64,000 nt of DNA. It comes from Paenibacillus nasutitermitis (GTDB lineage: Bacteria; Bacillota; Bacilli; Paenibacillales; Paenibacillaceae). Below are positions 33,956 through 42,409 of the stretch, in pieces. The number at the start of each line of letters is the position of its first letter. Position 1 is the stretch's first letter. A program made the position numbers and the translations under genes. The DNA lies in the NCBI RefSeq assembly GCF_014641075.1, contig NZ_BMHP01000004.1:434001-498000 (forward strand), in the 5' to 3' direction. Under the pieces are notes generated by a model. That model saw nothing but the letters and a program-made list of their open reading frames with translations, had not been told where the DNA came from and did no database searches.

Positions 33956-36900
33956 ATGCCGAAAAGAATAAAGAAATGGGCAAATCCGTTGCGCAATTTA
34001 ATACTATTAATTTCCATTATTGTAAATATTATTCCACCCATTACGGCATCGGCTGCCGAGGCCGTAACAAGCCTTGCCGGCAACGGCACAATGGGTGACC
34101 CCTTTAAAATCAGCAACGAGGCGGAATTGTTATTCGCCGTCGGAAAAATGAATGCCAGCGACGCAATCTATAGCAATTCGAAAACGTATGCCTTGACCGC
34201 AGACATCGCTCTGACCAGCAACTTCCCCATGATAAACACTTTTACCGGCACATTTGACGGTCAAGGGCACAAAATTACGGGGCTAATCATTGAGGTCGAT
34301 AACATGGGGGGTAATGTTGGCTTTATCAAGAACGCCAGCGGCTCTGCCTTAATAAAAGACCTGATTATTGAGAATGCTTCGGTTACTCGTAACTTCACGT
34401 CAGTGATACGAACACAAGATGGGATCCTCGTTGGCTATATGACCGGTACAGGCTATATATCCGGCGTTCAGGTAACCGGTTCGATTACCGTATCGGTTAC
34501 CGGAGCCCCGGCGGGGGACCACGATCACGCTGTCGGCGGCATCGTAGGCTCAAGTTACACGCCCACAGTCAACGGCACAGTCATAGAGGACTCTTTCTTT
34601 AAGGGAACGGTTAAGCTAGAAAGTGATGTGGGTTTTAAAGTCGCTCAGGTAGGCGGCATTGTTGGTTTTACAACGAATTCAATTTTGCGTCGCAACATAG
34701 CGATGGGCGATATCTATAACAATGTCCCCCTCAACGATAACGCCACTTACTTCAATGCGTCGCTGATTGCAGGTGTCCTACCCAACAACTCGACTATTGA
34801 AAACGCTGTTGCTTACGATGGAACGATTCATTACAAGTGGGATGTGTTAGCGGGGCGCACCACTAATAGAGACATTGGAAGTCTCTTTGCCAATATACCA
34901 TCGCCCTTAAAGGGCAGCAATAACCTGGCTAGCGAAGAGATTATGATGCAGCGGGATGAGGGTTCCGATCAGAATCCGTACCGGATTACGACTAAGCCCA
35001 ACACAGACACTGTGGTGAATTCGATTATTAAGACAAAGACGCCGTCAGATCTTCAACAACAAGCCACCTATGAAGCGATTAACTGGGATTTCGACACCCG
35101 GTGGAAGATGGATGCCGTAAACGGGTATCCCGTCTTGTCGTATGAGGAAAACCCGGATGCGTATCAACTCTTCGGCGACGGTACCGCAGCCGACCCTTTT
35201 CAAATCAGCAATGAAGAAGAGTTGCTGTTTGCTGTCGAAAGAATGAATGACAGCGATGCAACCTACAGAAGCTCGAAAGCTTACGCCTTGACCTCCGATA
35301 TCGCGCTGACTCAGAAATTCCCTATGATAGACTCTTTCAGCGGCGTTCTTGACGGCCGGGGACACAAAATTACCGGGTTGACGATTGTAGCCGGTGATAC
35401 AGGGGGGAATGTCGGTTTTATCCGAACCAGCACCGGCAGCGCCTTAATAAAAGACCTGATTATTGAGGGTGCCTCGGTTACGCGTAATTTCACGTCGGTG
35501 ATGCGAACGCAAGACGGGATCCTTGTCGGTTATTTAGGCCAGACAAGCCGTGTATCCGGCGTTCAGGTCACCGGTTCGATTACCGTGTCGGTTACCGGAG
35601 CTTCGGGGGACCACGATCACGTTGTCGGCGGCATCGTAGGCTCGGCCTATACCGCTACAGTCGATGGAACCACTATAGAGGATAGTCTCTTCAACGGGAC
35701 CGTTAAGATCGACGGCGACGTGGCATTTAAAGTCGCTCAGGCAGGCGGTATTGTCGGGAATACCACCAATAGCATCGTGCGTCGCAATATAGCGATGGGC
35801 GATATCTATAACGATGTCACTCCCACCGCTACCGCCACGTACTTCAACGCGTCGCTGATCGCGGGTGTCCTAACCAATAACTCGACCCTTGAAAACAACG
35901 TTGCTTACGATGGAACGATTCACTACAAATGGGATGTCTTAACGGGACGCACCATTAGTAGAGACATTGGAAGTCTCTATGGCAATACACCCTCGCCCGT
36001 AAAGGGCAGCAATAACCTGGCTAGCGAAGAGATTATGATGCAGCGGGATGAGGGTTCCGATCAGAATCCGTACCGGATTACGACTAAGCCCAACATCGAG
36101 AATGTGGTGAATTCGATTATTATGACAAAGACACCGTCAGATCTTCAACTGCAAGCCACCTATGAAGCGATGAACTGGGATTTTGACACCCGCTGGAAAA
36201 TGGATGCCGTAAACGGGTATCCCGTCTTGAAATTTACCAGTGACATCTCTGAGCATGAAGAGCCCCTATACACCATCGCGGCTTTTAGCGATATGCATAT
36301 CGACTATGGCCTGCAAAATAATGCGGACACCGTTCGGGCACAAACCCGTGTGGCGATGGCCAAGATCAAAGAAGAAGAGAATCCGGATGTTGTGGTGATT
36401 TCAGGCGATTCCATTAGTACCCACGGATCACCCGTATGGGACGATGAGACCTTCGACAAAGTGACTTCTCAAATGACGGAAGCGTTCCGACAAACAAGTA
36501 AAGACGGCAAAGTGCTCTATACCAATGGCAACCATGATTATGAGGTCGGCCTTACACAATACAATTCGGGCGCATACATCGACGCGGTGATGCAGGCCGA
36601 CGTTGGAGAGTATGCGGATGTTTTGTACGAAGATGCCGCCCGGAAGTCCAATCTTATGGCTTATCACTATGAGATCAACGGCATTCATTTTATCGGAATC
36701 AACACACCTTATAATGGCGACGGGGCCATAACCGACTCGATTTACACGCCTGAATCGGTTACATGGGTGGAAAATATTCTAGCCCAAATCGGACAAGAGC
36801 AACCCGTGATCGTGATGGGGCATTACGGGTTCCTTGATTCCCGCGGGTTGACCCCAAACTATGGTCTTCATAACAGTAACGGTATGGAAACCAAACTGAG

Positions 36901-39900
36901 AAATATCCTGCTGAATTATCCTAATTTGCTTTACATCTACGGACATGACCACGGTGGTCCGGAGCAGTTTATTGAAAGGGATACCTATGAACGTGTTACG
37001 TCCTACAATGCCGATGGCAGCATTGAGCCTATCCGCAACACCCGCTCCAGCGGTTTTGTCTCCAGCTTTGCGGGTTCATTGAGCTATTATAACAACCGCT
37101 TTAATGCAGGATGGCTTTCGGCTGCACAGCCGCTGGTCGTGCAGTCGCTGATGATCTATGTCTATGCCGACCATTATGAACTGCAAATGAAGAACTACGG
37201 CCAGCAGACAGGACCGGTGGCGACCCCGCGATCTTACAAGATTCCGTTAAAGTCGCTCATCCATTCTCCGGTGTACACGATTGACAGAGGCCGCAGCATC
37301 GTTACTAACATTGCCCATAAGACCACGATCAGCGATTTCATCCAAGGATTTGACAATGCTGATGAAATCAAAGTTTTTGACGTTGCGGGTACCGGGATCA
37401 CCGATACCAGCCGCTATATCCGATCGGATATGACGGTCAAGCGCATCGTGAATGGCGCAGAAGGCGATTCCCTGCGCGTGTTGGTCAACAAAGCCGCTCC
37501 AGACGCCAATGGTCCGTATCCACTCGATACCGTTCCATCGTCCGCGGACACGGAGATGGTGGTAGGTACTGACCAGAAGGACAACAAGATTGTTGTATAC
37601 AAGCAGAACAGTGCCGATTGGAACGACAGCAGCTCTGTTGTATGGAGCTGGAAGCCTACTGCTGCAGAGGGATTTAGAAATATAGAAAAATATACGAACG
37701 TAAGCGACGCTAAATTGCGTTACAGTGATTTTTACGGTGGGTATGTGGTGATTACTACGGCCTCCGGCGGTTTTGTGGGCGTTATCGACTATGAAACGGG
37801 AGAGAGTCTGTATTCTCGAAATATTGTAGTAGAAAACAATCCCCATTCCATCGAGCTGCTGCCGGATGGCAATATGGTGGTCGCGAGCAGCACCGGCAAT
37901 ACGGTCACCCTATACGCGGCTTCTCAAGGCGACAGCAGCGGTTATTATTCCCGCTTGACCCTGCCCGGCGCGCACGGCGTGACCTGGGATCCGAAACGGA
38001 ATGTGCTCTGGGCAATCGGCGATTATCAGGTGGTTGGGTATGAGATCACCGGTACGATGGAGCAGCCTATTTTAACGCCGCGAGAGGATTTAGCGTGTGA
38101 TCTTCCTTTCGTCCAAGGAGATATTGGAGCCTGGGGTCATGATCTGTACCCGGTTTACGGGAATAGCGACCTGTTTTGGGTTGTCACGGGGGATAATGTT
38201 TTCCAGTTCAACGCAGCCACCCTGTCGGTCACCTCAGACTTTGAAGGATACGATGATATTTACAGCGCGAACATCAAATCTATCGGCAACCAGCCATTCT
38301 CTGGCACGATTATTCGCGCAGTGCCTAACGGGATACTGAATCCCAACTGGAACACCGATAAGGTAGATCTCTACCAGCCGGACGGTCAGGGCGGATATAC
38401 ACATGAACAGCGGATCCAAAGCTGGGAGACATTTTACAAGGCACGGGTCTGGTATTATGCCTATCAGAAGACAAGTGAAAATCCGGACTTTGTTCCAGTG
38501 GGCAGCATGACTAACGTTCCCATGACGACAACGGCAGGCGTGGATCTAACGCTTACCGGCACGGTGAACCCGTTAACCTCTACGAACAAAACCGTGGTTT
38601 GGAGCGTTAAGAACGCTGGAACCACGGGTGCAACAATCAGTGGAAGCATCCTATCGACTACAACTGCTGGTGTCGTAACCGTCACCGCCACAGTTGTGAA
38701 CGGCGCGACGGCGAGCACAAACTATACCCAGGACTTCGACATCATGGTGATCGCTGCCCCATCCGTCACGAATGTGTCCGTTTCCCCTGCGATGGTCGAG
38801 GTGCAGAAGGGCGGAACGCAGAACTTTAACGCGATCGTCACAGCACAAGGCGGTGCGCCAGAGAGCGTCATCTGGTCGGTTTATGGTAACCATGCAGCAA
38901 CTACAGCCATTACCAATGACGGCACCCTGACCATTGCGTCCGACGAGACCGCGACACCCCTGACCGTGACCGCGACATCCGTCTTTGACGGCACGAAGTA
39001 CGGCACGGGCACGGTGACCGTTACGGAAACAGCTGTTCAGCAGAAAGTCATTAGCGTAACGGTATCTCCGTCAACAACGAGTGTTCAGAATGGCCAGACG
39101 AAACTATTCACGGCAGTCGTCGCCGTGCAGGGGGGCGCAGCGCAGACCGTCACATGGGAGGTTTCAGGCAATAATTCCGGAAGCACGACGATAACAGACG
39201 GCCTGCTGACTGTAGGCGCGGACGAGACAGCCGAGACGCTGACTGTAACTGCGAGATCTGACTTTGACGGCACAAGATTTGGCACGGCTACGGTGACCGT
39301 GACGCTTGCCAACAAGATTCTGCAAAGTATTGTGCAGCCCGCGAATATCACAGGGCTGACTAACGGCACGCCAAAAATGGCGGAGGCGTTCGGACTGCCC
39401 TCGTCGGTCACCTTGGTAACGTATGATGGTAATGTGTCGGCAGCTGTTAATTGGGACGTGGCTTCCAGCTCCTATAACCAGTTCTCTGCCTCCGCTCAGA
39501 CCTTCACAGTAAACGGTACGGTGACGCTGCCAAGCGGAGTGACCAACCCGGAAAACGTAGGGCTTTCGGTCACCGTCACCGTGTCAATTAATGCCCGTAG
39601 CGATACACCAGCCCAGGTGACCCCGGTGACCTATACGGTTACTGCTTCTGCGGGTGCGAACGGCAGCATCTCTCCTTCCGGCGCTGTCAAAGTGACAAGT
39701 GGTGCGAGTCAAACCTTTACAATCAAAGCAAACGACGGGTACAAGATTGCCGGTGTGACCGCAGACGGACAAAATATCGGCATCGTGTCAACCTTTACGT
39801 TCCATAATGTGACCGACAGCCACAGCATTAGCGCATCCTTCGTCAAAGATGAGATCGTCATAACCGACCCTGGCGCACCTACGGGAGAGCCATCTCCATT

Positions 39901-40450
39901 CGACGATGTCAATGAAAGTGCGTGGTATTACGATGATGTGGCGTATGTCTTTGCACACGGATTGATGAAAGGAACGGGCGAAAATACATTCAGTCCAAAC
40001 ATGGAGTTGACACGGGGAATGATCGCTACCACTCTCGGACAGCATTACGGCGTGGACGTGAGCAAGTACGCCGAGACTTCCTTTGATGATGTGAAGAGTG
40101 ACAAGTATTATGCCCCTTATGTGGGGTGGGTGCGTGAGGCCGGAATTGCCAACGGTATGGGCAACAACAAGTTTGATCCCGATGCACCAATTACACGGCA
40201 GGACTTGGCTGTTATTCTCATGAGATATGCTGATTTTACCGGATTAAGTTTCCCTGTTGTCAGGGGATATACAGACTTCAAGGATGACGCCGACATCTCG
40301 AGCTATGCGAGAGATGCAATTGAAACGTTCTTTAAGGCGGAGATCTTCAGCGGCAAGCCAGGAGAAGTATTCGATCCGAAAGGCGTAGCTACCCGAGCTG
40401 AGGTTGCAGTTATTCTGCATCGGTTCCTTGAGACAGCAATAAAGGAATAA
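33956..40450 (+). CDS. Giant SLH-anchored surface protein with metallophosphoesterase
   Basis: A 2164-residue secreted protein: signal peptide (1-34, ending ITASAAEA); two copies of a roughly 364-residue GLUG-like beta-helix module (about 44-407 and 408-765); a calcineurin-type metallophosphoesterase (about 770-1080) with AAFSDMHIDYG, VISGDS, TNGNHDYEVG, VMGHYG and YGHDHGG metal motifs; a short module; a beta-propeller of DUF6528 type (about 1190-1503); several Ig-like domains (1505-1880); a bacterial repeat module (about 1885-1955); and three SLH domains (about 1980-2160). It should be tethered to the cell wall polymer and hydrolyse a phosphate ester or diester outside the cell. AAAGGAGA precedes the ATG. 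The LacI-type operator in front suggests control together with the sugar importer. Confidence 0.93.
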   Translation: MPKRIKKWANPLRNLILLISIIVNIIPPITASAAEAVTSLAGNGTMGDPFKISNEAELLFAVGKMNASDAIYSNSKTYALTADIALTSNFPMINTFTGTFDGQGHKITGLIIEVDNMGGNVGFIKNASGSALIKDLIIENASVTRNFTSVIRTQDGILVGYMTGTGYISGVQVTGSITVSVTGAPAGDHDHAVGGIVGSSYTPTVNGTVIEDSFFKGTVKLESDVGFKVAQVGGIVGFTTNSILRRNIAMGDIYNNVPLNDNATYFNASLIAGVLPNNSTIENAVAYDGTIHYKWDVLAGRTTNRDIGSLFANIPSPLKGSNNLASEEIMMQRDEGSDQNPYRITTKPNTDTVVNSIIKTKTPSDLQQQATYEAINWDFDTRWKMDAVNGYPVLSYEENPDAYQLFGDGTAADPFQISNEEELLFAVERMNDSDATYRSSKAYALTSDIALTQKFPMIDSFSGVLDGRGHKITGLTIVAGDTGGNVGFIRTSTGSALIKDLIIEGASVTRNFTSVMRTQDGILVGYLGQTSRVSGVQVTGSITVSVTGASGDHDHVVGGIVGSAYTATVDGTTIEDSLFNGTVKIDGDVAFKVAQAGGIVGNTTNSIVRRNIAMGDIYNDVTPTATATYFNASLIAGVLTNNSTLENNVAYDGTIHYKWDVLTGRTISRDIGSLYGNTPSPVKGSNNLASEEIMMQRDEGSDQNPYRITTKPNIENVVNSIIMTKTPSDLQLQATYEAMNWDFDTRWKMDAVNGYPVLKFTSDISEHEEPLYTIAAFSDMHIDYGLQNNADTVRAQTRVAMAKIKEEENPDVVVISGDSISTHGSPVWDDETFDKVTSQMTEAFRQTSKDGKVLYTNGNHDYEVGLTQYNSGAYIDAVMQADVGEYADVLYEDAARKSNLMAYHYEINGIHFIGINTPYNGDGAITDSIYTPESVTWVENILAQIGQEQPVIVMGHYGFLDSRGLTPNYGLHNSNGMETKLRNILLNYPNLLYIYGHDHGGPEQFIERDTYERVTSYNADGSIEPIRNTRSSGFVSSFAGSLSYYNNRFNAGWLSAAQPLVVQSLMIYVYADHYELQMKNYGQQTGPVATPRSYKIPLKSLIHSPVYTIDRGRSIVTNIAHKTTISDFIQGFDNADEIKVFDVAGTGITDTSRYIRSDMTVKRIVNGAEGDSLRVLVNKAAPDANGPYPLDTVPSSADTEMVVGTDQKDNKIVVYKQNSADWNDSSSVVWSWKPTAAEGFRNIEKYTNVSDAKLRYSDFYGGYVVITTASGGFVGVIDYETGESLYSRNIVVENNPHSIELLPDGNMVVASSTGNTVTLYAASQGDSSGYYSRLTLPGAHGVTWDPKRNVLWAIGDYQVVGYEITGTMEQPILTPREDLACDLPFVQGDIGAWGHDLYPVYGNSDLFWVVTGDNVFQFNAATLSVTSDFEGYDDIYSANIKSIGNQPFSGTIIRAVPNGILNPNWNTDKVDLYQPDGQGGYTHEQRIQSWETFYKARVWYYAYQKTSENPDFVPVGSMTNVPMTTTAGVDLTLTGTVNPLTSTNKTVVWSVKNAGTTGATISGSILSTTTAGVVTVTATVVNGATASTNYTQDFDIMVIAAPSVTNVSVSPAMVEVQKGGTQNFNAIVTAQGGAPESVIWSVYGNHAATTAITNDGTLTIASDETATPLTVTATSVFDGTKYGTGTVTVTETAVQQKVISVTVSPSTTSVQNGQTKLFTAVVAVQGGAAQTVTWEVSGNNSGSTTITDGLLTVGADETAETLTVTARSDFDGTRFGTATVTVTLANKILQSIVQPANITGLTNGTPKMAEAFGLPSSVTLVTYDGNVSAAVNWDVASSSYNQFSASAQTFTVNGTVTLPSGVTNPENVGLSVTVTVSINARSDTPAQVTPVTYTVTASAGANGSISPSGAVKVTSGASQTFTIKANDGYKIAGVTADGQNIGIVSTFTFHNVTDSHSISASFVKDEIVITDPGAPTGEPSPFDDVNESAWYYDDVAYVFAHGLMKGTGENTFSPNMELTRGMIATTLGQHYGVDVSKYAETSFDDVKSDKYYAPYVGWVREAGIANGMGNNKFDPDAPITRQDLAVILMRYADFTGLSFPVVRGYTDFKDDADISSYARDAIETFFKAEIFSGKPGEVFDPKGVATRAEVAVILHRFLETAIKE
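34086..36237 (+). repeat. 1092-bp tandem duplication inside the phosphoesterase gene
   Basis: Unit A begins at about 34086 and unit B at 35178. Corresponding bases are 1092 apart (364 codons). Most of the two units has diverged, but about 95 bp around 34909-35003 and 36001-36095 are identical, suggesting local gene conversion. Confidence 0.9.
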
Positions 40451-40505
40451 TTGAAATAGGCAAGCTACCAGCTTCATAATCCCCCAGCAAATGGGCGACA
40501 AACAC

Positions 40506-40548
40506 AAAATGGCGGCAAAGGGATAAATCACCCTGTAGCCGCCATTTT
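40506..40548 (+). terminator. Terminator after the surface phosphoesterase gene
   Basis: AAAATGGCGGC / GCCGCCATTTT, an 11-bp stem with a partly paired loop, 55 bases after the stop codon. A- and T-ends make it potentially bidirectional. Confidence 0.8.
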
Positions 40549-40696
40549 CATAAATCCTGCAAGCGAGCTGTCGAAGAGGTGTCTTCTCTATGATTATGAT
40601 GCAGGGACGAACCTTCTCGCCGAAACTGAGCCAAAGTTCCCATAATCACCCAAGCAAGCAGGAAAAAAGACCGCTGCCTTCTTCATCGCTGGAAGC

Positions 40697-40702
40697 TATA
40701 AT
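40697..40702 (+). promoter_or_regulatory. Possible -10 box for the leucine-rich-repeat gene
   Basis: TATAAT lies 84 bases before the LRR start, without a recognisable -35 at the right distance. The remainder of 40549-40786 has no convincing gene; short frames there lack ribosome binding sites. Confidence 0.3.
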
Positions 40703-40786
40703 ATTAATGAGCGTTACCGGGACTGAAAGCAGTATCCAAGGAGCCTGTACAAAGTTTGGGAGAAGGCTTCCCCAAGGAGGAGTGCC

Positions 40787-42073
40787 ATGAATATTACCCA
40801 GGATTTCATAGATGAACGTTTCAAAGCCTATGTGCGGGAACAGTTTTGCGAGAATCGTGAATGGATTGAGAAGAGCGATGTGGAACGGATCGTAACGCTG
40901 CAGCTTGCGAATCACCGGTACTCAAGTCTGAAAGGGATTGAACATTTCAAGTCCTTGGAGGAACTGGATTGCTCGTTCAATAATTTGACGGAGCTCGACA
41001 TCAGCAACAATATAAGCCTGAAAACGCTGGATTGCGGGGGGAACAAATTAACTTTTCTGGACACGGGTAATCATCCGAATTTGGAAAAGCTGTCTTGCAG
41101 ATACAATGAGCTGACCCGTCTGGATATCCGCAGCAATCCGTCACTGAAAGATCTTAACTGTAACAAAAACGAGATTCATGCGCTGGATTTGACGGGCAAT
41201 GTCAGGTTGGAAACGGTGGATTGCGGTTTTAACCGAATCCGGAAACTGGATGTCAGTCATAACACGATGCTCGCCAAGCTGGATTGTTATTGGAACATCA
41301 TATCGGAATTGCATTTGCAGCAGAACAAGCATTTAAAAGAACTGAACTGCGGTTACAATTCCTTGTTTGATCTACAATTGGATTCCAACACACAGCTGAC
41401 ATACCTCGATTGCGGAAACAATTATTTGATCAGCTTAAACATAGAAGGCTGTCCAGATTTGATTGAAATCCGCTGCAATAATAACCATCTTACGAATGTG
41501 GATGTAACCGGTAATCCAGCTTTGCAAAGTTTAAGATGTTTCAATAATCACCTCACTAGCTTGGAGCTTGGCTATAATACGCATTTAGTCGAGCTTTATT
41601 GCTCGGAAAATAAGATCTTGAAGCTGGATACCAGTCATCATCCCATGCTTGAGCGGCTGGATTATGCCAACAACCTCATTACCGAGCCGGATCATACGGT
41701 TAAGGGGGTAGGAATGTTTCGATACACTGTCCCACTGTCCTCCTATTCATCCACGCTTCGTTATAAAGGCAAAGAGCTCTCCGTTAAAGCGGCTGTCTCC
41801 TCCAAAGCGGATATGAAGCGGCTGTCGCCCCTTATCAGGAAAGCATGGGAGCACTTTGGCGAGCTGACCGATAAAGCGCTGGACCTGATTGCCAGAACGC
41901 ATCCAGACGAAGATGCGACCGATTTGGTGCTATCCGAGCTTGAATTCGATACAGACCATACATTTCGATTGGGCTACGATGCAGGCGATACCCCGGCCGG
42001 ACAACTATACATTTACGTGGTGTTTAATAAAAAGCTGGAAATGAATAGCGAACTTGTTTATGAAACCTATTAA
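40787..42073 (+). CDS. Leucine-rich-repeat protein with C-terminal DUF2004/DUF2262-like domain
   Basis: A 428-residue cytoplasmic-looking protein (no signal peptide). After a roughly 55-residue N-terminal cap it holds about 12 tandem 21-residue repeats of the form L-x-C-x-x-N-x-L-x-x-L-D-x-x-x-N-x-x-L-x-x (LDCSFNNLTELDISNNISLK, LDCGGNKLTFLD and so on), with cysteine conserved in nearly every repeat. From about residue 300 a different alpha/beta domain follows (HTFRLGYDAGDTPAGQLYIY near the end), which from memory recalls DUF2004/DUF2262 proteins found among immunity-like genes. CAAGGAGGAG lies 5 bases before the ATG. Role unknown; protein binding is likely. Confidence 0.9.
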   Translation: MNITQDFIDERFKAYVREQFCENREWIEKSDVERIVTLQLANHRYSSLKGIEHFKSLEELDCSFNNLTELDISNNISLKTLDCGGNKLTFLDTGNHPNLEKLSCRYNELTRLDIRSNPSLKDLNCNKNEIHALDLTGNVRLETVDCGFNRIRKLDVSHNTMLAKLDCYWNIISELHLQQNKHLKELNCGYNSLFDLQLDSNTQLTYLDCGNNYLISLNIEGCPDLIEIRCNNNHLTNVDVTGNPALQSLRCFNNHLTSLELGYNTHLVELYCSENKILKLDTSHHPMLERLDYANNLITEPDHTVKGVGMFRYTVPLSSYSSTLRYKGKELSVKAAVSSKADMKRLSPLIRKAWEHFGELTDKALDLIARTHPDEDATDLVLSELEFDTDHTFRLGYDAGDTPAGQLYIYVVFNKKLEMNSELVYETY

Positions 42074-42255
42074 TAACCCGGACGGGCTTGCCTTGACAGC
42101 CTAAACTCTTTCTCCTTCAAGAGCATGGTATGTGGGTTAATCACGGCTCATGCATTCAGCATTCATGGGAGATTGGGGCGCCGAAGCTTGTGACGATAGT
42201 CGCGGGTTGTTGACGTGTTTGCGAAAGCCGAATAAATAATTTCATATTAGTCAAG

Positions 42256-42287
42256 AACCGCGAAAGCCTGACGCTGCGCGGTTTTTT
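42256..42287 (+). terminator. Intrinsic terminator upstream of the giant repeat protein
   Basis: AACCGCG / CGCGGTT stem with a 14-nt loop, followed by TTTT. It probably ends the LRR transcript. The rest of 42074-42409 shows no gene. Confidence 0.75.
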
Positions 42288-42409
42288 CCTGTTTTCAGGT
42301 CGATTTTTTCATTATTCTTTTATTGGGCCCAAGTAGACTTAAGGGGTGGGTTTAATAACTCGATCAAGCATGTCACATAGGTGATGGACAGAACGGGAGG
42401 AGCAAGAAA

